The notes below the pieces were generated by a model. It did not search any database. It was given only the letters and a program-made list of their open reading frames with translations, and was not told the origin of the DNA. Shown here one piece after another: positions 13,552-21,414 of a stretch of 64,000 nucleotides of DNA. The stretch is taken from the NCBI RefSeq assembly GCF_001570405.1, contig NZ_BBYM01000041.1:1-64000 (forward strand). Direction: 5' to 3'. Numbering within the stretch: position 1 is the stretch's first letter; each line of letters opens with the position of its first letter. A program made the position numbers and the translations under genes. Origin of the DNA: Microtetraspora niveoalba (GTDB taxonomy: Bacteria > Actinomycetota > Actinomycetes > Streptosporangiales > Streptosporangiaceae).

Positions 13552-16103
13552 CCATCCTGGCTGCTGCTCTCAACCTCCACGCCGCCGGACTCTCCGTCAT
13601 CCCGGCCGCGATCGACGGCAGCAAATCCCCCCTCGGCTCCTGGAAGCGCTACATGCGCGAACGAATGAACGAGGACGACCTGCGCGGATGGTTCACGGCC
13701 GGGCACCCCGGGATCGGTGTCGTCACCGGCGCCATCTCCGGTCAGGTGGAGATGATCGAGCTGGAAGGCCGGGCGATCGCCGAGGGCATCCTCGGCCAGC
13801 TCGTCGAGCTGCTCGGCGCGGCCGGCCTCGGCGACGCCTGGACGCGGATGACCGGCGGTTACCTCGAACAGAGCCCGAGCGGCGGCCTGCACGTCTTCTA
13901 CCGCCTGACCGACGGCCCCGCGCGCGGAAACGTGAAGCTGGCCGAGCGCCCAGCCCGCGATGGCGAACTCACCGACGAAGAACGCGCCGTCCTGGCCGAG
14001 CATCCCGACAAGGTGTTCCGCCGCGGCCTGATCGAAACCCGTGGCGAGGGCGGGTTCGTCGTCGTCGCCCCCTCCGACGGCACGACACACCCGAGTGGAA
14101 AGCCGTGGCTGCTCCTCGCAGGGGGCCCGTACAGCATCGCCCCCATCACGTGCGCCGAGCGGGACGCCATCCACCAGATCGCCCGGCTCTTCGACCAGAC
14201 ACGCCCACAACCGGCCGACGTGCAGGAGCCGCTCCCCTTCACCCAGCCCGGCCAGGCCGAGAACCGGCCCGAGGGCGGCGTCTCCCCCGGCGACGACTAC
14301 GAGCAGCGCGTCGACTGGGCCGACCTGCTCGGATCCCACGGCTGGACCCTCATCCACACGCTCGGCCGCACCCGCTACTGGCGCCGCCCCGGCAAGAACC
14401 AGGGCATCTCCGCGACCACCGGCCGGGCCGACGACCGCGACCGCCTCTACGTGTTCACCACCAGCACCGAATTCGAGCCCGAGGTCCCGCACACGAAGCT
14501 CGGCGCGTACGCCGTACTCGAGCACGGCGGCGACCACAGCGCGGCGGCGAAGGCGCTGCACGCCGCCGGTTACGGCCGCCCCGCCCCCGAACCGGCCCGG
14601 CCTGCCCGCTTCACTCAGCCCACCGAAAACCCGCAGGTCGCCCAGCTTACGGAGCCGGGTAACTTGGCCCCGGCCGCGCAGGTCACCGAGCCGGACACCT
14701 ACAGCCTCACCGACGACGGCAACGCCCTCCGCCTCGTCGACCAGCATCACGGCGCGCTCCGCTACTGCCCCCAGCGCGCCTCCTGGCTCACCTGGGACGG
14801 CCACCTCTGGCGCTGGGACCAGGCAGGCACCGCCCAAGAACTCGCCCGCGGCATCGCACGCGGCCTGCCCGAAGACGACCTCGACCAGCGCCGCCACCGC
14901 AAGACCTCGCTGTCCGCGCGCGGACTGAACGCGATGCTCGTCGTCGCCCGCACCGACCCCCGCATCGTCGTCCCCCTCGACCACCTGGACGCCCAGCCGT
15001 ACGAACTCAACACCCCCTCCGGCGTCGTCAACCTGCGCACCGGCCAGATGCGGCAGCCCGACCCCAGCGCGCTGCACGCCCGCACCGCCACCACCGGCCC
15101 CGACTTCACCACACCGCCCGAACGCTGGCTGCGCTTCCTCGCCCAGACCTTCGGCGACGACGTGGCGATGACCACCTACGTGCAGCGGCTCCTCGGCGTC
15201 TCCCTCGTCGGCACCGTCCTGGAGCAGCTCCTCCCGTTCTGCTTCGGCGAAGGCGCCAACGGCAAGACCACCTTGCTCGGCGTCATGCAGCGGCTCCTCG
15301 GGATCGGCGCCGACGGCTACGCCCTCAGCGTGGGCTCCGACCTCCTCCTCGCCACCCAGCACAACGGCCACCCCACCGAACTCGCTCAGCTCTCCGGGGC
15401 CCGGCTCGTCGTCACCTCCGAACTGGAGGACGGGCAGCGGTTCGCCGAGGCCCGGGTCAAGATGCTGACCGGCCGCGACCCCATCTCCGCGCGGTTCATG
15501 CGCGCCGACTTCTTCACCTTCCGGCCGACGCACACGCTGTGGCTACTCGCCAACCACCAGCCGCAGGTGCGCGCCGGCGGCCCCGCCCTCTGGCGCCGGT
15601 TGAAGCTCCTCCCCTTCCTCCACGTCGTCCCGCCCGAGGACCGCGACCCCCACCTCGAAGACACATTGGTGGATAAGGAAGGGCCGTCCATTTTGGCGTG
15701 GGCCATTCAAGGCGCGGCCGACTATTTCGCCCACGGAATCGCCGAACCCGAATCCGTGAAGACCGCCACCGACGCCTACGCCAAGGATCAGGATTCGATC
15801 GCGCGTTTCGTCGAGGAAATGTGCGAAATCGGCAGCCCGGCCGCGCCGCACATGGTCGTCAGGGTGGCCGAGCTGCGCGCCGCGTACGAGGCGTGGTGCC
15901 GCGGCGAGGGCGAGCAGGCGGCGACCGCGAAGGGCTTCGGCATGGCTCTCCAGCGCCGGTTCGGGATCGTAACGGAGCGGTCCGCGTCGGCCCGGTTCTA
16001 CCGCGGGATCCGGCTGACGGATGCGTCATCGGACTCGGCGGATGCGTCATCCGAGGGCGGGGATGCGTCACAGGGTGAGCGGTGGGGCGGGCCCGGATGG
16101 TGA
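13548..16103 (+). CDS. Bifunctional primase-polymerase / SF3 helicase
   Basis: 851 residues from the GTG that overlaps the previous stop. Residues about 1-210 are an archaeo-eukaryotic prim-pol domain (AGLSVIPAAIDGSKSPLGSWKRYM, GIGVVTGAISGQVEMIELEG, SPSGGLHVFY). Residues about 380-780 are a D5-N/P4-type superfamily 3 helicase with Walker A GEGANGKTT (567-575), motif B ELEDGQ near 625 and sensor Asn669 in LLANHQP. It initiates and unwinds phage DNA replication. The usual DxD of the prim-pol site appears as ELE, an unusual change. The C-terminus repeats DASS because it is encoded by the GATGCGTCA array that continues downstream. Confidence 0.9.
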   Translation: MTILAAALNLHAAGLSVIPAAIDGSKSPLGSWKRYMRERMNEDDLRGWFTAGHPGIGVVTGAISGQVEMIELEGRAIAEGILGQLVELLGAAGLGDAWTRMTGGYLEQSPSGGLHVFYRLTDGPARGNVKLAERPARDGELTDEERAVLAEHPDKVFRRGLIETRGEGGFVVVAPSDGTTHPSGKPWLLLAGGPYSIAPITCAERDAIHQIARLFDQTRPQPADVQEPLPFTQPGQAENRPEGGVSPGDDYEQRVDWADLLGSHGWTLIHTLGRTRYWRRPGKNQGISATTGRADDRDRLYVFTTSTEFEPEVPHTKLGAYAVLEHGGDHSAAAKALHAAGYGRPAPEPARPARFTQPTENPQVAQLTEPGNLAPAAQVTEPDTYSLTDDGNALRLVDQHHGALRYCPQRASWLTWDGHLWRWDQAGTAQELARGIARGLPEDDLDQRRHRKTSLSARGLNAMLVVARTDPRIVVPLDHLDAQPYELNTPSGVVNLRTGQMRQPDPSALHARTATTGPDFTTPPERWLRFLAQTFGDDVAMTTYVQRLLGVSLVGTVLEQLLPFCFGEGANGKTTLLGVMQRLLGIGADGYALSVGSDLLLATQHNGHPTELAQLSGARLVVTSELEDGQRFAEARVKMLTGRDPISARFMRADFFTFRPTHTLWLLANHQPQVRAGGPALWRRLKLLPFLHVVPPEDRDPHLEDTLVDKEGPSILAWAIQGAADYFAHGIAEPESVKTATDAYAKDQDSIARFVEEMCEIGSPAAPHMVVRVAELRAAYEAWCRGEGEQAATAKGFGMALQRRFGIVTERSASARFYRGIRLTDASSDSADASSEGGDASQGERWGGPGW

Positions 16104-16390
16104 CACCCGACCAAGATCATGACGCATGTGGGGGCCTGGATGACGCATTCGTGACGCGTTCCCACACGGATGCGTCACAGCTTTCGGGATGCCGGGAGAT
16201 CGCGTCACATTCGTCAGACCAGCAGGAACGCGAGGGCGACGCGTCATCGTTGATGATCTTCGCCAAGATCATGACGTGTGTGACACGTTTTTACGTCCTA
16301 TCCGCTGCTACGCGCGCGCATACACGCACACGGGGACTCAACCGGAGAAAACGTGTCATGCGTCATACGCGTCATCGCTCCCCCGGACGG
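16020..16390. repeat. GATGCGTCA module, copy A (end of primase-helicase gene and downstream)
   Basis: Starts inside the primase-helicase C-terminus with GATGCGTCAT/C at 16020, 16041 and 16062, exactly 21 bp apart, then inverse copies at 16119 and 16140 (again 21 bp), GTGACGCG at 16151, a direct copy at 16169, and partial words to 16375. From 16119 on it is closely related to 39294-39560. From 16169 the two copies align without gaps, and the final 100 bp (from GTGTGACACGTTTTTA to the AACCGGAGAAAACG motif) are about 90% or more identical. The spacing on one helix face suggests protein-binding iterons. A frame encoding an Arg/His-rich peptide is open through both copies, so coding cannot be excluded. 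Confidence 0.8.
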
Positions 16391-16397
16391 TGAAGTG

Positions 16398-16757
16398 ATG
16401 CCCCGCCCCCGCTGGATCCCCGAACGGATCTCCACCACCGCCCGCTTCGAGCCCTGCCCAAAGTGCCACGCCCTCACCATCCGCGCCCTCGACAACCCCG
16501 TCGCCGGCATCGACACCCGCCTCGACCCGACCCCCCTCGACCTCGTCGCCGAACTCCAGGCACGAATTTCGGGGCGGTGGACGTACGACCTGATCGGAAT
16601 CGGAGCAAGGAAAGAAATCGCATTCCGAGACCAATGGCGAATCAAGAAAAGAAATTGGCCCGTCCTGCCGAGACACCAATGCCCCGGCCCGGTGCCCACG
16701 ACCGCGCTACTCCGCACCCGCCGAAAGAGAGAGGTCGATGATGAGCCCCCGTTCTGA
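16398..16757 (+). CDS. Zinc-binding phage protein, 119 aa
   Basis: CPKCH at 20-24 and His93/Cys95 (RHQCPG) could form one zinc site across the protein. The middle (LDLVAELQARISGRWTYDLIGIG) is helical and the end is basic. This resembles small proteins that follow primase genes in Streptomyces-type phages, of unknown function. Translation starts at an ATG immediately after module copy A; the module therefore also acts as its 5' leader. Confidence 0.6.
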   Translation: MPRPRWIPERISTTARFEPCPKCHALTIRALDNPVAGIDTRLDPTPLDLVAELQARISGRWTYDLIGIGARKEIAFRDQWRIKKRNWPVLPRHQCPGPVPTTALLRTRRKREVDDEPPF

Positions 16758-16941
16758 ACACCCCCGCCGCCCGGCCGGGTCGATGGTCGAGCGCGCTATC
16801 CCCGGCGCCGACGCCGGCCACTGCCGCCTCTGCGAACGAAACCTCCTGCTGATCGTGCGCGGCGGCTGGACCGCCTGCCCGCACTGCGACACCAACGCGG
16901 GCTGGCTCACCCCGCAGCAACGCGCCTGGGGCCCGCAATGA
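16738..16941 (+). CDS. Small zinc-ribbon protein, 67 aa
   Basis: Clear four-cysteine ribbon: CRLC at 29-32 and CPHC at 47-50, separated by a short beta segment (NLLLIVRGGWTA). Such mini zinc ribbons are common in actinophages and may bind nucleic acid or transcription proteins. It overlaps the preceding gene by 20 bp; AGAGAGG upstream serves as ribosome site. Confidence 0.65.
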   Translation: MMSPRSEHPRRPAGSMVERAIPGADAGHCRLCERNLLLIVRGGWTACPHCDTNAGWLTPQQRAWGPQ

Positions 16942-17137
16942 CCCGCCGCTGCCCGCCCGGTCATGTCGGAGGCAGACAGTAATCGGGCCCGGCCGCCACC
17001 CTGCCCGAGTGAACGACACGCCGCCGCCGCAGACGCGTCCCACCGCCGGATCCTCGCCCCGCCGAGGCTCGAAGACGTTAGTCGCGATCTATGGCACCCT
17101 CCGCGGCGACCGACTTGGAAGATCGAAAGGACACGTC

Positions 17138-17836
17138 GTGAGCCACCTCCCCTCGGAAGTCGCCGACGACTTCGCCTCGGCGGCCGTGTACTGGCTCGAC
17201 TTCTTGGAGGCCCGCTTCCCCGGCACACCACGCCCCTCGCATCCGCGAGTCCTCACCCGGGAGGATCGGGCCCGGCGCGACGAGCTGGCCCGCGTCGAGC
17301 GGGCCGAGCGCGTCCTGGTGATGCCCGGCGAGCACCCGGCTCCGCTCCATCTCGACGTGTCGCAGGCGGCGGACGAGCTGGCCGAGTGGGCGTACTGGTG
17401 CGCTGTCCGCGTGGCCGAGGCCATCATGCGCCCAGTCCCAGCGCCCCCGCAGGGCCTGGAGGACGTCCAGCAGGTGCTCGACTTCGCGGCCCGCCTCATC
17501 GTTGAAGCCGACTTCGTCTGCGCGGGCTTGGCCGAGGAGCTCGCCTCGACCGCCCGGTGGATCGCGGAGAGCATCTATCACCACCTGCACCTGCGGCCGG
17601 ACGGCCAGGTCATCACCGTCATCTGTCCGTGGTGCAAGGGCATCACCGAGGACGAGCCGCTCGGCGGGGCGTACACCTGGCGCGTCCGCGTGCTGCCCGG
17701 CGACCAGGTGGCGATCGTGTGCGAGTCCGGGTCGTGCGAGCCGCCGCTGCGGGAGGTGGGGACGTGGTGGGGCGGCCGCCCGTGCTGGCCCCTCCCGGAC
17801 TGGGGGCGGCTCGCCCGGTTCATCGCGGCGCGCTGA
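17138..17836 (+). CDS. Hypothetical phage protein with C-terminal zinc-like cysteines
   Basis: 232 residues from the GTG at 17138, chosen because GAAAGGA lies seven bases upstream; a GTG at 17009 would add 43 low-complexity residues. Helical first half with ADELAEWAYWCAVRVAEAIM and DFAARLIVEADFVCAGLAEELASTARWIAE; second half with Cys163, Cys166 (CPWCKG) and Cys195, Cys200, a likely metal site. Family not recognised. It closes the replication block; the next gene is on the opposite strand. Confidence 0.6.
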   Translation: MSHLPSEVADDFASAAVYWLDFLEARFPGTPRPSHPRVLTREDRARRDELARVERAERVLVMPGEHPAPLHLDVSQAADELAEWAYWCAVRVAEAIMRPVPAPPQGLEDVQQVLDFAARLIVEADFVCAGLAEELASTARWIAESIYHHLHLRPDGQVITVICPWCKGITEDEPLGGAYTWRVRVLPGDQVAIVCESGSCEPPLREVGTWWGGRPCWPLPDWGRLARFIAAR

Positions 17837-17837
17837 T

Positions 17838-18062
17838 CTACTCGGCGGCCGGCTGCTTCGGCGGGCGGCCGCGCCGCTTCTCGGCCGGCCAGTGCGGGCC
17901 CAGGACATCGAGGAGCCGCTGCGGGTCGGCGGCCAGGGCGCGCAGGGTCGCGCGGAGCAGGCCGTCCATGGTCTTACCGGGCGGGACGAGGGGGCGGGCG
18001 TCATCGAGTTCGGCCTGCTCAGGCCGGAAGGTCGATGTGGTCAGCTCGTGTCGGGAACTCAT
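17838..18062 (-). CDS. Small minus-strand protein with AT-hook-like basic tail
   Basis: 74 residues, the only leftward gene between 5.1 and 25.5 kb. A helical centre (GKTMDGLLRATLRALAADPQRLLDVLG) leads to a basic RRGRPPK element resembling an AT-hook, so DNA binding is plausible. It is divergent from the gene at 18160, and the intergenic space carries an inverted repeat (18079-18142). Expression during lysogeny or control of the late genes would fit; both are speculation. Confidence 0.5.
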   Translation of the reverse strand: MSSRHELTTSTFRPEQAELDDARPLVPPGKTMDGLLRATLRALAADPQRLLDVLGPHWPAEKRRGRPPKQPAAE

Positions 18063-18078
18063 ACGAAAATCCTGGCAT

Positions 18079-18142
18079 AAGTGGCTTCCTATTTTCTAGG
18101 GGGCGTGCTACTGTCGTCTCAACAGAAAAGAGAAAGCCACTT
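18079..18142. promoter_or_regulatory. Divergent promoter region with AAGTGGCTT/AAGCCACTT repeat
   Basis: AAGTGGCTT (18079-18087) and its complement AAGCCACTT (18134-18142) bracket an AT-rich stretch that contains the probable promoters for the leftward gene at 18062 and the rightward gene at 18160. Likely operator pair; looping or a dimer could repress both. Confidence 0.5.
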
Positions 18143-18159
18143 TTAACAGGGAGAACGAC

Positions 18160-18384
18160 ATGACCGCCACCGCCACCGCCGCCCAGATCGTCCCTGCCGA
18201 GCGCATCCGCCCCGGCGTCGCCGTCCAGCGCGTCAACCACTTCGACCGCGACGGCCGTTTCCTCCGCCAGGTCCGCCACTACGGCACCGAGGAGCAGGCC
18301 CGCGCCTGGGTCGAGCTCTTCTCCACCCACGACACCGACCCCAGGCACGCGGAGCTGCGCGCCATCGTCCTCGGCCAGAAGTAG
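18160..18384 (+). CDS. Hypothetical phage protein, 74 aa
   Basis: Short soluble protein: RIRPGVAVQRVNHFDRDGRFLRQVRHYGTEEQARAWVELFSTHD, a beta-hairpin-then-helix pattern. AGGGAGAAC precedes the ATG. It may be regulated through the inverted repeat upstream. A GC-rich hairpin follows 16 bp after its stop, so it is probably a monocistronic unit. Confidence 0.6.
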   Translation: MTATATAAQIVPAERIRPGVAVQRVNHFDRDGRFLRQVRHYGTEEQARAWVELFSTHDTDPRHAELRAIVLGQK

Positions 18385-18399
18385 CCCAGACACGCGAAC

Positions 18400-18435
18400 G
18401 GCCCCGCCCAGGCGACTGCAACGCCAGGCGGGGCC
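18400..18435 (+). terminator. GC-rich hairpin after the 18160 gene
   Basis: GGCCCCGCC (18400-18408) pairs with GGCGGGGCC (18427-18435). No U-run follows, so this is a probable but not certain terminator. Confidence 0.5.
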
Positions 18436-18476
18436 CTGGACCCCCACCCACCAGACGACACCCGGGAGCGAGATCC

Positions 18477-18947
18477 GTGCCCCACCACCGTACCGACTTC
18501 ATCACCACCATGACCGCCGACGAGGCCCGCATGTTCGCCGTCTACGTCGCCGGCCTCGACCGCGCCGTCTTCCGCCAGGCCGCGCGCCTGATCGAGCGCG
18601 ACCGCGTCGCGCTCGCCCACAGCCTCACCGCCCGCCCCACCGCCGAGCCCGACGCCCTGGTCCCCGCCCCGCGCGGGGCGACGGCGCTCTACGACTGGGC
18701 CAGCGACGGCGCCTTCCCCGCGGGCGAGGCCGAGGCCGCCGAGGAGCCCGACACCGCGGCCGCCGACGCCGGGTACATCCCGGAGCCGCTCCCCGACGAG
18801 CTCGTCAAGCAGGCGACCGCCCGCTTCCTCGGCGACGTCCTGGCCGGCACCGTCCCCGGCGTCCGACAGATCAAACGGGAGCTCGGTGTCGGCCAAGACC
18901 GCGCGCAGCAGGTCAGGGGCGTACTCGGGAAGCTCGCCGACGTGTGA
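18477..18947 (+). CDS. Phage protein with C-terminal helix-turn-helix, 156 aa
   Basis: GTG start. N-terminal helices (MTADEARMFAVYVAGLDRAVFRQAARLIERD), an acidic Ala-rich linker, and a C-terminal segment VPGVRQIKRELGVGQDRAQQVRGVLGKL that reads as a helix-turn-helix of the kind found in actinomycete phage and plasmid replication or packaging proteins. It ends 146 bp before the small terminase and may help recognise packaging or replication sites. Family not named. Confidence 0.6.
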   Translation: MPHHRTDFITTMTADEARMFAVYVAGLDRAVFRQAARLIERDRVALAHSLTARPTAEPDALVPAPRGATALYDWASDGAFPAGEAEAAEEPDTAAADAGYIPEPLPDELVKQATARFLGDVLAGTVPGVRQIKRELGVGQDRAQQVRGVLGKLADV

Positions 18948-18958
18948 CCCCCGTACCC

Positions 18959-18998
18959 GTCAACCTGGCCCGCCCGGGGGGAAGCGGACCAGGTTGAC
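18959..18998. other. Inverted repeat upstream of terminase, candidate cos/packaging region
   Basis: GTCAACCTGG (18959-18968) and CCAGGTTGAC (18989-18998) are perfect 10-bp complements around a GC-rich centre containing CGCCCGGGGGG. Cohesive-end phages of actinomycetes carry cos just before the terminase genes with a short GC-rich overhang, so this is a reasonable candidate. No cleavage position can be read from sequence. Confidence 0.4.
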
Positions 18999-19041
18999 AC
19001 CCGCCCTGTGGATAACCCATGATCAGAGCTACGCGAAGCAT

Positions 19042-19071
19042 GCCCGCACCCCACCGGTGGCGGGCTTTTTT
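19042..19071 (+). terminator. Strong intrinsic terminator before the late operon
   Basis: GCCCGC...GCGGGC with inner CCACC/GGTGG pairing, followed by six T. It separates early/middle transcription from the terminase operon starting at 19093. Confidence 0.85.
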
Positions 19072-19092
19072 CATGCCCGGGGAGGTGACCGT

Positions 19093-19542
19093 GTGCCCCG
19101 CCCCCTCGACCCCACCGTGCGCGCCGCGATCCTCAACGACATCCGGGCAGGCCAGAAATCCGCACGCCAGATCGGACGTGACCACGGTGTAGCCACCTCA
19201 ACCGTCTCCCGCCTCGCCAAGACCACCGGCGAAGGCGACGGATGGCAACGTTCGCAGACGGAAAAGGCTACGCGCGCGAAGCAGGCCGACAACCGATCCC
19301 GCCGCGCCCACCTCGCCAGCCTCGCCCTGGACGACGCCGACGCCATGCGCCGCCGCGCGCTCACCTCCGAGGCCGGCCGCGACGCCCGAGACTTCGCCAC
19401 CGCCTACGGCATCTTCATCGACAAGCACGCCACCCTCGAACGCTTCGACCACGACGGCGGCGCCGACCACGCCAAGTCGATGATCGGCGAACTCGCCGAC
19501 GCCCTCCGCACGGTCGCCGACCAGCTCCCCGACGATGCTTGA
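19093..19542 (+). CDS. terS: Terminase small subunit
   Basis: 149 residues. N-terminal helix-turn-helix PTVRAAILNDIRAGQKSARQIGRDHGVATSTVSRLAKT (about 7-44) followed by helices, the usual layout of small terminase subunits that recognise the packaging site. The GTG is placed by GGAGG about nine bases upstream. It overlaps the large subunit gene by eight bases. Assignment depends mainly on position directly before terL plus the DNA-binding domain. Confidence 0.75.
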   Translation: MPRPLDPTVRAAILNDIRAGQKSARQIGRDHGVATSTVSRLAKTTGEGDGWQRSQTEKATRAKQADNRSRRAHLASLALDDADAMRRRALTSEAGRDARDFATAYGIFIDKHATLERFDHDGGADHAKSMIGELADALRTVADQLPDDA

Positions 19543-20794
19543 CGCCGTCTTCCGGCTGCTCTCGCCCAAGCAGATCCGCTCCATCGTCTCCGCCCTCGAC
19601 ACCCCGCAGATCGCCCTCTGGGCCGGCGCGGTGTCGAGCGGCAAGACCATCGCGAGCCTCCTCGCGTTCCTGATCGCCGTCGCCCGCGCACCCGACCACG
19701 GCCTGGTCGTCGTCGTCGGCCGCACCCTCCAGACCATCGAGCGGAACCTCATCGACCCGCTCCAGTCCTCCCACCTGTTCGGCCCGTTCGCCGCCCAGGT
19801 CCACCACACGACCGGCTCGACCACCGCCACGATCTTCGGCCGCACCGTCCACCTCGTCGGCGCGTCCGACGTCCGAGCCGAAGCCCGCATCCGCGGCGCC
19901 ACCATCGTCCTCGCCTACGTCGACGAGGCCACCCTCGTCCCACAGAGCTTCTGGATGATGCTCCTGTCCCGGCTCCGCGTCCCCGGCGCGAAGCTCCTCG
20001 CGACAACGAACCCCGACGGGCCGGCGCACTGGCTTCGCCGGGACTTCATCCTCCGTGCCGGCCAGGTCGGCATGCGCCACTGGCACTTCACCCTCGACGA
20101 CAACCCGAGCCTCGCCGCCGACTACGTCGCCCGCCTCAAGGCCCAGTACGTCGGGCTGTGGCACCGAAGGTTCATCGCCGGGGAGTGGTGCCTCGCGCAG
20201 GGCGCCGTCTACGACATGTGGGATCCGGACCGTCACGTCGTCCCCGCCACGCAGATCCCGCAGATCATCGCGTGGATCTCGGCGGGCGTGGACTACGGCA
20301 CGACCAACCCATTCCACGCCGGACTGCTCGGCCTGGGCGCCGACGGCCGCCTCTACATCACCCGCGAGTGGCGGTACGACTCCAAGCGCGAGCGCCGCCA
20401 GCTCACGGACGTCGAGTACTCCGAGCGGTTCCGCGGCTGGCTCGGCCAGGGCGAGCGCCCGCAGTACGTGATCGTGGACCCGTCCGCGACGTCCTTCCGT
20501 GTCCAGCTCCACCACGATGGCGTCACGGCGACGCTCGGCGACAACGAGGTGTTGCCCGGGATTCGCACGACCGCCTCGCTCCTGGCGACCGGCCGGCTTC
20601 TCGTCTCGGACGCCTGCCCGGACGTGATCGACGAGTTCCCCGGCTACTCGTGGGACGAGAAGGCGGCCGAGCTCGGCGAGGACAAGCCGATCAAGGCGAA
20701 CGATCACGGCCTGGACATGGTCCGGTACGCGGTTCATACGACGCGGGCGGTGTGGCAGCACCGGCTCGCGTCGCCGGTCCTCGCCGCAGCGTGA
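19535..20794 (+). CDS. terL: Terminase large subunit
   Basis: 419 residues. ATPase: Walker A GAVSSGKT (31-38), Walker B TIVLAYVDE with Asp130-Glu131, coupling motif ATTNPDGP at 156-163. Nuclease: Asp253 (GVDYG), Asp315 (VIVDPSA) and Asp394 (NDHGLDMVRY) give the three acidic residues of the RNase H-like nuclease. It packages DNA into the prohead through the portal. The family is like SPP1/Terminase_3, in keeping with the SPP1-type portal downstream. Full length, no defect. Confidence 0.95.
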   Translation: MLDAVFRLLSPKQIRSIVSALDTPQIALWAGAVSSGKTIASLLAFLIAVARAPDHGLVVVVGRTLQTIERNLIDPLQSSHLFGPFAAQVHHTTGSTTATIFGRTVHLVGASDVRAEARIRGATIVLAYVDEATLVPQSFWMMLLSRLRVPGAKLLATTNPDGPAHWLRRDFILRAGQVGMRHWHFTLDDNPSLAADYVARLKAQYVGLWHRRFIAGEWCLAQGAVYDMWDPDRHVVPATQIPQIIAWISAGVDYGTTNPFHAGLLGLGADGRLYITREWRYDSKRERRQLTDVEYSERFRGWLGQGERPQYVIVDPSATSFRVQLHHDGVTATLGDNEVLPGIRTTASLLATGRLLVSDACPDVIDEFPGYSWDEKAAELGEDKPIKANDHGLDMVRYAVHTTRAVWQHRLASPVLAAA

Positions 20795-20870
20795 TCACTG
20801 CTCTACCCGCTGGTTACTTGCGGGAATAAGCCTTCTCGCAACCTTCCCACGACCCCTCTTGGAGATCATC

Positions 20871-21206
20871 GTGAGCCACCAGAAGCCGAGCGTCGGCCGC
20901 ATCGTCCACTACGTGTCGTACGGCACGCCCGGCGGCGAGTACAAGAGCGAGTGCCGCGCCGCCATCGTCACTGAGGTCCTCGCGGATGGATCGCAGGGCG
21001 CCGAGAACAATGTCGGCCTGGCCGTGCTCAACCCGGAGGGCGTGTACTTCAACCGCGCAGTCCCCCAAGACGAGGGTGCCGAGACCCCCGGCTCGCCCGA
21101 CTGCCCCAACAAGGCGGGGCACGGCAGCCCGTTCCGCTACTGCGGGTGCGGCTGGATGGAGGCGGGCCACTGCGGCGGTACGTGGCACTGGCCCGAGCGC
21201 GTCTGA
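20871..21206 (+). CDS. Phage protein with CxC/H-rich C-terminus, 111 aa
   Basis: GTG start nine bases after GGAG. Beta-rich N-terminus (VGRIVHYVSYGTPGGEYKSECRAAIVTEV) and a C-terminus with SPDCPNKAGHGSPFRYCGCGWMEAGHCGG, possibly metal-binding. This protein type commonly lies between terminase and portal in actinophages and is known only as hypothetical. The stop overlaps the ATG of the next small gene. Confidence 0.65.
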   Translation: MSHQKPSVGRIVHYVSYGTPGGEYKSECRAAIVTEVLADGSQGAENNVGLAVLNPEGVYFNRAVPQDEGAETPGSPDCPNKAGHGSPFRYCGCGWMEAGHCGGTWHWPERV

Positions 21207-21403
21207 TGATCACCGCGAGCACCGAACAGGAAGCGCGCAGGACGATCACCCTGCCCCCGGGCCCCGCGCTCCTGTACGTAACCGAGGGCGACGCGCCCAC
21301 CATCACCATCCTCGACAAGGCCGTCATCGACCAGATGCCGAGCCGCGACCGCGCGCTCTGCCGCGCGCTGCTGGCCTACGTCACCGAGCAGTTCGACACC
21401 TGA
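21206..21403 (+). CDS. Hypothetical phage protein, 65 aa
   Basis: Begins at ATG overlapping the previous TGA. Contains PGPALLYVTEGDAPTITILDKAVIDQMPSRDRALCRALLAYV. No family recognised; expressed within the packaging operon, 11 bp before portal. Confidence 0.55.
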   Translation: MITASTEQEARRTITLPPGPALLYVTEGDAPTITILDKAVIDQMPSRDRALCRALLAYVTEQFDT

Positions 21404-21414
21404 GAGGACCTGCG

